Both the position numbers and the translations under genes were made by a program. Shown here piece after piece: positions 15,182 through 19,898 of a DNA stretch of 19,898 nucleotides; position 1 is the first letter of the stretch, and each line of letters begins with the position of its first letter. Source of the stretch: JAEVZK01 sp038202925 (GTDB taxonomy: Bacteria; Armatimonadota; Fimbriimonadia; Fimbriimonadales; Fimbriimonadaceae); the NCBI GenBank assembly GCA_038202925.1, contig JBBREM010000043.1:1-19898 (forward strand). Reading direction: 5' to 3'. The notes beneath the pieces are model-generated. The model was not told where the DNA came from. It ran no database searches and saw nothing but the letters and a program-made list of their open reading frames with translations.

Positions 15182-16891
15182 TTGGAGTGGCAGAAACTTG
15201 CGCGTCTACTTGCAAGTCCAAACACGCAATCGAAGAGTTCTTCGCGGGAGGCGTGTATCCACCTTAGGCGTACGGGGCAGATTGCCCGAATCCTTACAAA
15301 GCATGGTTTGGACTGGCTGTCGCATAGCGAGAGCCCGTGGCGCTTCGTCGCGATTCCCAAAAAGTGGTTCAAGAAGCGGCCCGAACGCACCCAGGCGGTG
15401 CGCTTACGCATGGCGCTCGAGGAGCTTGGAACCACCTATATCAAGCTCGGCCAAGTGGTCAGCACGCGCACCGACCTTCTTCCCCCCGAATACATCGAGG
15501 AGCTGAGCAAGCTGCAAGACAGCGCGCCTCCCATTGCCTACGAAGAGGTTCGCCAGGTAATCATCGAGGAGCTTGGCGATCCGCCCGAGATGGTGTTTGG
15601 GCACTTTTGCGAAGAACCGGTCGCGGCGGCATCCATCGGCCAGGTGCACGAGGCCGCGCTCCACGACGGCACCCGTGTCGCCGTGAAAGTGCAGCGCCCA
15701 GGCACAGCTGCCAAGGTGGAGGACGACTTGCTCGTGCTTCAGGATGTCGCCACCTTCCTGACCCACAACACGACGGTCGGCGCCCAATACGACTTCTGCG
15801 GCTGGCGAGACGAGTTCGCGTACACCCTGCGCAACGAGCTCGATTTTCGGCGCGAGGGCCGCAATGCCGACAAGTTCCGCGAGAACTTCCGAGACGATCC
15901 CGAGCTGCATGTGCCGCGCATCTACTGGGAGTACACGACGAGGCGCGTGATTACCATGGAGCGGATCGAGGGGATCAAGCTGAACGACGAAGCTGGGCTC
16001 GACGCCGCGAATATCGACCGGCCAAAGCTCGCGCGCACGTGCGCCAGGATCGTGCTCACTGAAATCTTCAAGCACGGCTTCTTCCACGCAGATCCGCACC
16101 CTGGCAACTTTTTTGTGATGCCCAACGGCTCGCTCTCGCTGATCGATCTGGGCATGGTGGGGCGGCTCGATGAGCAGAGCCGCGAATCGCTCATGCGAGT
16201 GACCTTGAACATTTCGCACGGAGATGCCGAGGGTCTTGTGGACGAATTACTAGTGCTGGGAGTGCCGCGCGGCCCGATCCGCCGCCACGATATTCGGCTC
16301 GAGCTTGCCAAGATCATTCAGACCTATATGGAGGGTCCGCCGCAGGACTTCTCCCTCGCCCATTTGCTGAACGATGTTTTGGGAACGGCCGGCCGCAACA
16401 ACATCCATGTGCCTAGCGACTTGCTGTTTCTCGCCAAGACGATTGCGATGTGCGAAGGGCTCAGCACGATGCTCGACCCCAATTTCCGCCTCATTGACTT
16501 CACGCGCTGCTTCCTGGAGACCTACTATGCCGAACTGCGCACGCCGAAGGCAATCGGCGACAGGCTCCGCGACAGCGGGCTTGATCTAGCCGAGCTTGGA
16601 TTGAGCTTTCCAAAGAAGGCGCGCCGCCTCCTCGGCCAGCTCGAACGCGGGGAGATCGCCTTTACGACCCGGCTTGAGAATTCAGATCAGTTCCTGAGGA
16701 ACATCCACAAAGCGACCAACCGACTCTCGACGGCGGTCATCATGGCAGGCCTGATTATCGGGATGAGCTACGTCGTGAGTCGCGCCCAATCGCGCGGAAC
16801 CGTCGACCTCATGCTGCAGCTCATGTTCGTGCTCGTCTTCGTAGCCGGCGTGGCGTTCCTCGTTTCGATCTTCAAGTCGAAGCAGAACTGA
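15182..16891 (+). CDS. ABC1/UbiB family atypical kinase
   Basis: 569-residue membrane-associated protein-kinase-like ATPase. The family supports isoprenoid-quinone synthesis in many bacteria. Family marks are KLGQ at 88-91 (the KxGQ motif), the alanine-rich nucleotide loop AAASIGQVH at 148-156, the lysine K169 in VAVKVQRP, the catalytic loop HADPHPGN at 302-309 and DLGMVG at 322-327. Two hydrophobic helices end the protein (STAVIMAGLIIGMSYVV and LMLQLMFVLVFVAGVAFLV). The start TTG at 15182 has no clear ribosome binding site. The next in-frame TTG at 15308 would delete RRTGQIARILTKHG, which looks family-typical, so the upstream start is preferred. No quinone-pathway genes are nearby. Confidence 0.92.
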   Translation: MEWQKLARLLASPNTQSKSSSREACIHLRRTGQIARILTKHGLDWLSHSESPWRFVAIPKKWFKKRPERTQAVRLRMALEELGTTYIKLGQVVSTRTDLLPPEYIEELSKLQDSAPPIAYEEVRQVIIEELGDPPEMVFGHFCEEPVAAASIGQVHEAALHDGTRVAVKVQRPGTAAKVEDDLLVLQDVATFLTHNTTVGAQYDFCGWRDEFAYTLRNELDFRREGRNADKFRENFRDDPELHVPRIYWEYTTRRVITMERIEGIKLNDEAGLDAANIDRPKLARTCARIVLTEIFKHGFFHADPHPGNFFVMPNGSLSLIDLGMVGRLDEQSRESLMRVTLNISHGDAEGLVDELLVLGVPRGPIRRHDIRLELAKIIQTYMEGPPQDFSLAHLLNDVLGTAGRNNIHVPSDLLFLAKTIAMCEGLSTMLDPNFRLIDFTRCFLETYYAELRTPKAIGDRLRDSGLDLAELGLSFPKKARRLLGQLERGEIAFTTRLENSDQFLRNIHKATNRLSTAVIMAGLIIGMSYVVSRAQSRGTVDLMLQLMFVLVFVAGVAFLVSIFKSKQN

Positions 16892-17036
16892 GGGGAAAGG
16901 ACAAAAGGAGCAGAGACGAACGGGAAAAGACGAAAGACTAGAGACTAGAGACCCGAGACCCGAGACCAGAGATCAGAAATCAGAAATCAGAGACCGCCGT
17001 CTCTCGTCTTTCCCTCTTTTGTCTTTTTCACCCCTC
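16890..17036. repeat. Long imperfect inverted repeat, purine-rich arm and pyrimidine-rich arm, between convergent genes
   Basis: The left arm (16890-16938) is almost all purine on the plus strand and the right arm (16999-17036) almost all pyrimidine. GGGAAAAGACGAAAGAC at 16922-16938 pairs with GTCTCTCGTCTTTCCC at 16999-17014, with one mismatch and one extra base. GAGGGGAAAGGACAAAAGGA at 16890-16909 pairs roughly with 17015-17036. The loop holds the heptad array. The transcript could fold into a long hairpin, ending UbiB-type and barrel-gene transcription from both sides. The 178 bp between the two genes holds no gene. Confidence 0.7.
16935..16990. repeat. Heptanucleotide tandem array (eight units)
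   Basis: Eight exact 7-base units run without a break: AGACTAG twice, AGACCCG twice, AGACCAG, AGATCAG and AAATCAG twice, then a partial AGACCGC. Adjacent units are identical or differ at one or two positions, so the array drifts stepwise along its length. A weaker unit, AGACGAA, precedes it at 16928-16934. The style resembles the heptameric short tandem repeats (STRR) known from cyanobacteria. Confidence 0.85.
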
Positions 17037-17069
17037 TCTCCTCTCTAACCACTTCTCTCTAGCCTTGCG

Positions 17070-17627
17070 CTAGATTTTCCAGAACAGAAACGACACCTTA
17101 ACCTCCCAGCCGCTGAAGTCGAAGCCGTTCTGCTTGGGGAAGTAATTATAGGCGGCGGAAATGCGAACGCGATCGCTTAGAAGCACCCCTCCTTCGGCGG
17201 CACCGGTGAATTGGATCGTATTGTCTGAAACCCGCGAACCTGTCGGTCCGATGGCGTAGCTGACGTACGCGAGGCCCGCGCCAGCGCGGATGTAGGGCCG
17301 GGCGCTCGAGTTGTCGCTCCCAAACTGGCGGCCAAGCCCCACCGTCACGGGGATGAGCAGGAAACGGTTGCCGTTCTTGTTCGCGCCGATCACCGAAAAG
17401 TTGACCATCGGCTTCCACATTTCGGGCCGCTGGTTGTTGATGAAATTGATGCCAATGCGGGGCAGAGTCGACCCGAACGCAGACTTAATACTGTTGTCGC
17501 TGGGGAGGTAAGCCCCGACTTCCAGGCCTAGATAAGTGCCTCGCGCGTTGGGATTCTGAGCCAGTGCCGCTCCTGAGAAGACCGTAAGAGCGGCAATCAC
17601 CACCCATCCTTTCAAAGTTGAATTCAT
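17070..17627 (-). CDS. Small outer-membrane beta-barrel protein
   Basis: 185 residues from ATG 17627. AGGAG lies 7 nt upstream, and a signal peptide follows (MNSTLKGWVVIAALTVFSG, cut after ALAQ at 24). The mature part has alternating polar/hydrophobic strands (GTYLGLEVGAYLP, FLLIPVTVGLGRQF, PYIRAGAGLAYVSYAIG, RVRISAAYNYFP) and ends with the strand WEVKVSFLFWKI. This suggests an eight-stranded barrel of the OmpA/OmpW-like type, which implies an outer membrane. The same frame is open up to 17702, but that extension lacks the export signal and overlaps the creatininase-family gene. It lies 31 bp after that gene, so cotranscription is possible. Specific function unknown. Confidence 0.82.
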   Translation of the reverse strand: MNSTLKGWVVIAALTVFSGAALAQNPNARGTYLGLEVGAYLPSDNSIKSAFGSTLPRIGINFINNQRPEMWKPMVNFSVIGANKNGNRFLLIPVTVGLGRQFGSDNSSARPYIRAGAGLAYVSYAIGPTGSRVSDNTIQFTGAAEGGVLLSDRVRISAAYNYFPKQNGFDFSGWEVKVSFLFWKI

Positions 17628-17658
17628 TTCCTTTCTCCTGATCAAAAAATATGATACG

Positions 17659-18417
17659 TTATCGAGCCGGCTCCAGACCCTGTAACACATACTCGTCGGC
17701 AATTGCTTCGATCTCCTTCGCGCAACCTTCTACCGCCAGTTCAAAGAGCCGCTTGCCCTTCTCGGCGGAAGCGAACGTGGCGTAGCCGTAGCTTCCTTCC
17801 TCGGTCATCTCGTCGAAATGGTGGATGACGCCTTTGACCGGCGGCGCGGTCTTCAGGCCGTCGTCGCGCAGCTTGTCCTTGCGGACCAGTTCGGGAGCGA
17901 TATGCATCATCAGGCTCGCTTCGGCTTCGCAGGCATGCCGAATATCTTTGAATGGCCCCGTCATGATCTTCGCCATGTCGGCAGGATCGATGAAGCTGAA
18001 ATAGCCGGAGTGGCCGAAGGTGGCGGTCAAATACTTCGCCTTCAACTCTCTTAAGGCGACGCCGTTCGGCTCGGTGTTACCTCCGTGCCCGTTGATCACA
18101 TAGAACCGGTGAAAGCCATGCGGGAGGAGCGATTCAATCACGCTCTGCAGCGCGCCGATGTAAGCATGGAAGGAGCCGCTCAGCGTGCCCGCCATCGCCA
18201 GATGATGACCGCTCGCGCCGAGCCAGAGCGTGGGGGTCAGGAGGGTCTTCTTCGGCAGCCGCTTCTCGACGTCCTCGGCCGCGGCGGTGGCGAGGATCGA
18301 ATCAGTGAAGAGCGGCAGATGAGGGCCATGCTGTTCGCACGAACCGGTCGGAATCAGCACCACCAGCTCCCTGTTGAGGCCATCGACGTCCTTCCACGTG
18401 AGGTTGCGCAGGATCAC
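17659..18417 (-). CDS. Creatininase-family amidohydrolase
   Basis: 252 residues, GTG start at 18417. The two-metal site of the family is visible: E28 and H30 in GSCEQHGPHLPL, D39 in FTDS, and H111 in NGHGGN. E28, H30 and D39 have exactly the spacing of the Pseudomonas creatininase ligands. Other family segments are GASGHHLAMAGTLS (67-80) and HACEAEASLM further on. The family includes creatinine amidohydrolase, formamide hydrolases of riboflavin-type pathways and the mycofactocin peptidase MftE; none of these pathways is seen nearby, so the substrate is open. There is no signal peptide, so it is cytoplasmic. The GNAT gene ends 20 bp upstream. Confidence 0.9.
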   Translation of the reverse strand: MILRNLTWKDVDGLNRELVVLIPTGSCEQHGPHLPLFTDSILATAAAEDVEKRLPKKTLLTPTLWLGASGHHLAMAGTLSGSFHAYIGALQSVIESLLPHGFHRFYVINGHGGNTEPNGVALRELKAKYLTATFGHSGYFSFIDPADMAKIMTGPFKDIRHACEAEASLMMHIAPELVRKDKLRDDGLKTAPPVKGVIHHFDEMTEEGSYGYATFASAEKGKRLFELAVEGCAKEIEAIADEYVLQGLEPAR

Positions 18418-18437
18418 GAGTTTATTTTAGCCCCCGG

Positions 18438-19079
18438 TCACTCTGCAGCCAGCATGAGATGCACGTGATGCCCCACTTTGCGAAATCCCAATCGTTCGTA
18501 AAGGGTGATCTCCAAGTCGTGTTCTGCCTGCAGCCATGCGAGTTGCCCGCCGTTACCGAAGAAATCCATAAGCAAGGTACTCGCAACACTGCTCGCTAGC
18601 CCGTGCCTTCTGAATTGTGGCAGTGTGCCGACGGCGGCCAGTTCGGCAGTGCCGCTCGCATCTGCCAGCAAACCGCAGGAGGCAGGAACACCGTCCACAT
18701 AGGCCACCGCCACCCGAAGTTGCCCCTTACCAATGGCAACGCGACTCTCCTGTGCCCACGCATCAGGCAGTGGATGATCAGAAGGGTAGGTAGCGTTGGC
18801 AACCCGAACGAAGTCTAACAACGTGCCAGATGCCGCAAGAAGCTCAACGGGGTGACAGTCATTTGGAGCAAATGTCTCCGCGACGGAGGTCATCACGGCG
18901 ATTCGCTGTTGTACTGCGAAGCCTTCTTTCATGAGAACCTGAATCGTGTCGGGCCAAAGTTCCTCGAACACCTCAAGCCGCGGCAGTCGTTCTGCATACC
19001 GGAAGTGCTTTCTCAGCTCGTGTATATCCGTAGGCTTGCACGAATCGGCGACCGGGACCGCGTAATTGAGGCCGGGCAT
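18438..19079 (-). CDS. GNAT-family N-acetyltransferase, true start probably further upstream
   Basis: 213 residues from ATG 19079. The acetyl-CoA motif is in AAVGTLPQFRRHGLASSVASTLL, with QFRRHGLA matching the Q/RxxGxG/A loop, and the end LYERLGFRKVGHHVHLML is typical of GNAT proteins. The substrate is unknown. The same frame is open for 39 more codons back to the dnaA stop and reads like protein (LDLLRKLQEAQIKSA, then STRIGPFQVLLSP). I recall a GPF...LNYA N-terminus from relatives, so this stretch is probably coding. It holds no ATG, GTG or TTG; candidates are ATC at 19193 (GAGG 8 nt upstream) or CTG. The ATG at 19079 has no ribosome binding site. Confidence 0.85.
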   Translation of the reverse strand: MPGLNYAVPVADSCKPTDIHELRKHFRYAERLPRLEVFEELWPDTIQVLMKEGFAVQQRIAVMTSVAETFAPNDCHPVELLAASGTLLDFVRVANATYPSDHPLPDAWAQESRVAIGKGQLRVAVAYVDGVPASCGLLADASGTAELAAVGTLPQFRRHGLASSVASTLLMDFFGNGGQLAWLQAEHDLEITLYERLGFRKVGHHVHLMLAAE

Positions 19080-19196
19080 GGCGGTGCTAGGAGAGAGCAG
19101 AACCTGGAACGGCCCGATCCTCGTCGATTGCCGGCTCCCTGACGCAGATTTGATTTGCGCCTCTTGAAGCTTACGCAGGAGATCGAGGTCGATGGG

Positions 19197-19898
19197 CTAA
19201 GCCTCGGGGTAGAGGTTTCGGATGAGCATCTTCACCGTCGCCCGCAGGTCCTTGTCGTGGTGCATCATCTCGCTGATCTTCTGGTACCCGTGCATCATCG
19301 ACGTGTGATCCCGGTCGCCGAAGAGCGAGCCAATGTGCTTCCACGAGTCGCCGGTGATCTCCCGCGTTATGAAGACCGACACGTGCCGCGCGTGGACGAT
19401 TGGTGCCTTACGTGAAATACCCTTGATGTCGTCGCTCGGTATCTTGAAATGCTTGCTGACGGAATCGATGATCTGGCCAAAGCCAGGCTTGGCGAGAACG
19501 CCCGCTCGGTAATACTGCTCGACCATCTGCTGGGCCAGCGGCATGCTCGGCTGGACTTCGTCGACGCTTGCCTGAACGGTGAGCTTGGTCAACGCGCCCT
19601 CGAGCACCCGAATGTTGCCCGGCACGTTCTCGGCGAGGTACATCGCGACGTCGGTTTCCAGCGGGATGTGCTCCTGCTTCGCTTTGCTGATGAGGATCGC
19701 GCAGCGGGTCTCGGTGTCCGGCATCTGGATATCCGCAACCAGCCCTGACTCGAAGCGCGAGCGCAACCGCTCGTCCATCAAATACAGGTCGCGCGGGGGA
19801 CGGTCCGAGCTAAGCACAATCTGCTTGCCCAGGCCATGCAGGTAGTTGAAGGTGTGGAAGATTTCTTCCGAGGTCTTGTCCTTGCCCGCGATGAATTG
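19197..19898 (-). CDS. dnaA: Chromosomal replication initiator DnaA, C-terminal part (N-terminus beyond right edge)
   Basis: Binds DnaA boxes and melts the replication origin. The last 233 residues are present, beginning within the AAA+ domain (QFIAGKDKT, then FNYLHGLGKQIVLSSDRPP). Sensor II is in NVPGNIRVLEGAL. Domain IV carries the DNA-binding signature GDRDHTSMMHGYQKI, close to the usual GGRDHTTVLHA-type motif. The stop is TAG at 19199-19197. The GNAT gene follows in the same reading frame. No clear DnaA-box cluster is seen in the window, so the origin probably lies beyond the right edge. Confidence 0.96.
   Translation of the reverse strand, partial: QFIAGKDKTSEEIFHTFNYLHGLGKQIVLSSDRPPRDLYLMDERLRSRFESGLVADIQMPDTETRCAILISKAKQEHIPLETDVAMYLAENVPGNIRVLEGALTKLTVQASVDEVQPSMPLAQQMVEQYYRAGVLAKPGFGQIIDSVSKHFKIPSDDIKGISRKAPIVHARHVSVFITREITGDSWKHIGSLFGDRDHTSMMHGYQKISEMMHHDKDLRATVKMLIRNLYPEA

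Noticed and set aside
15124..15435. Upstream extension of the BNR-propeller gene
   Set aside because: It would hide the signal peptide and overlap the divergent UbiB-type gene; ATG 15123 has a good ribosome binding site and a signal peptide right after it.
16935..16990. CRISPR array
   Set aside because: Units are 7 bases with no spacers and no cas genes nearby, so it is a simple tandem array.
19197..19898. Replication origin close to dnaA
   Set aside because: I found no cluster of DnaA-box-like sequences or AT-rich unwinding element beside the visible 3' part of dnaA; the upstream side lies outside the window.

Overview
The window is about 19.9 kb of GC-rich bacterial chromosome, densely packed with mostly housekeeping genes on both strands and with few non-coding gaps, all shorter than 300 bp. 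The gene mix suggests a Gram-negative-type bacterium of a deep lineage: a large secreted sortilin/BNR-propeller protein, a secreted M1 aminopeptidase, a small outer-membrane barrel, a UbiB-type kinase and dnaA next to a GNAT gene. I lean towards Armatimonadota (Fimbriimonas-like), partly because the small exported protein at 6610-7041 looks familiar from that group. This is an impression from memory, and Acidobacteriota-like lineages remain possible. Non-ATG starts (GTG, TTG) are unusually common.

Layout. 1-1769 (minus): a SprT-like zinc protein, then a bifunctional NAD(P)H-hydrate repair enzyme running off the left edge. 1806-5276 (plus): a tight run of a YeiH-type membrane transporter, enoyl-ACP reductase FabI, glutamate formimidoyltransferase and the release-factor methyltransferase PrmC. 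5278-5442 (minus): tRNA-Tyr and tRNA-Thr behind a TATAAT promoter, meeting prmC tail to tail with one base between. 5603-6544 (plus): an alpha/beta hydrolase of the haloalkane-dehalogenase type. 6610-9776 (minus): a small exported unknown, an M1 aminopeptidase with C-terminal HEAT-like repeats, and a small helical unknown. 9890-11328 (plus): a LuxR-type regulator with a degenerate receiver, coupled to cdsA. 11390-11781: a small unknown gene between two inverted copies of a GTCATCCTG...AAGGATCT repeat. 11812-15123 (minus): the 1103-residue BNR/sortilin propeller protein. 15182-16891 (plus): a UbiB/ABC1 kinase. 16890-17036: a long imperfect inverted repeat enclosing a heptanucleotide tandem array. 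17070-19898 (minus): an outer-membrane barrel, a creatininase-family hydrolase, a GNAT acetyltransferase and the C-terminal part of DnaA, cut by the right edge.

Most genes are ordinary: cofactor repair, lipid synthesis (fabI, cdsA), translation (prmC, tRNAs), replication (dnaA) and envelope or secreted proteins. The unusual material is in repeats and start sites. There are two heptanucleotide tandem arrays of the same style, one intergenic and one inside the YeiH coding sequence. A small gene sits between inverted dispersed repeats and carries a hexanucleotide microsatellite just after its start. The GNAT frame is open, with family-like sequence, right back to the dnaA stop codon but has no canonical start there. 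A perfect 12-bp palindrome lies upstream of the LuxR-type gene. I see no CRISPR array, insertion sequence, prophage or recognised defence system.
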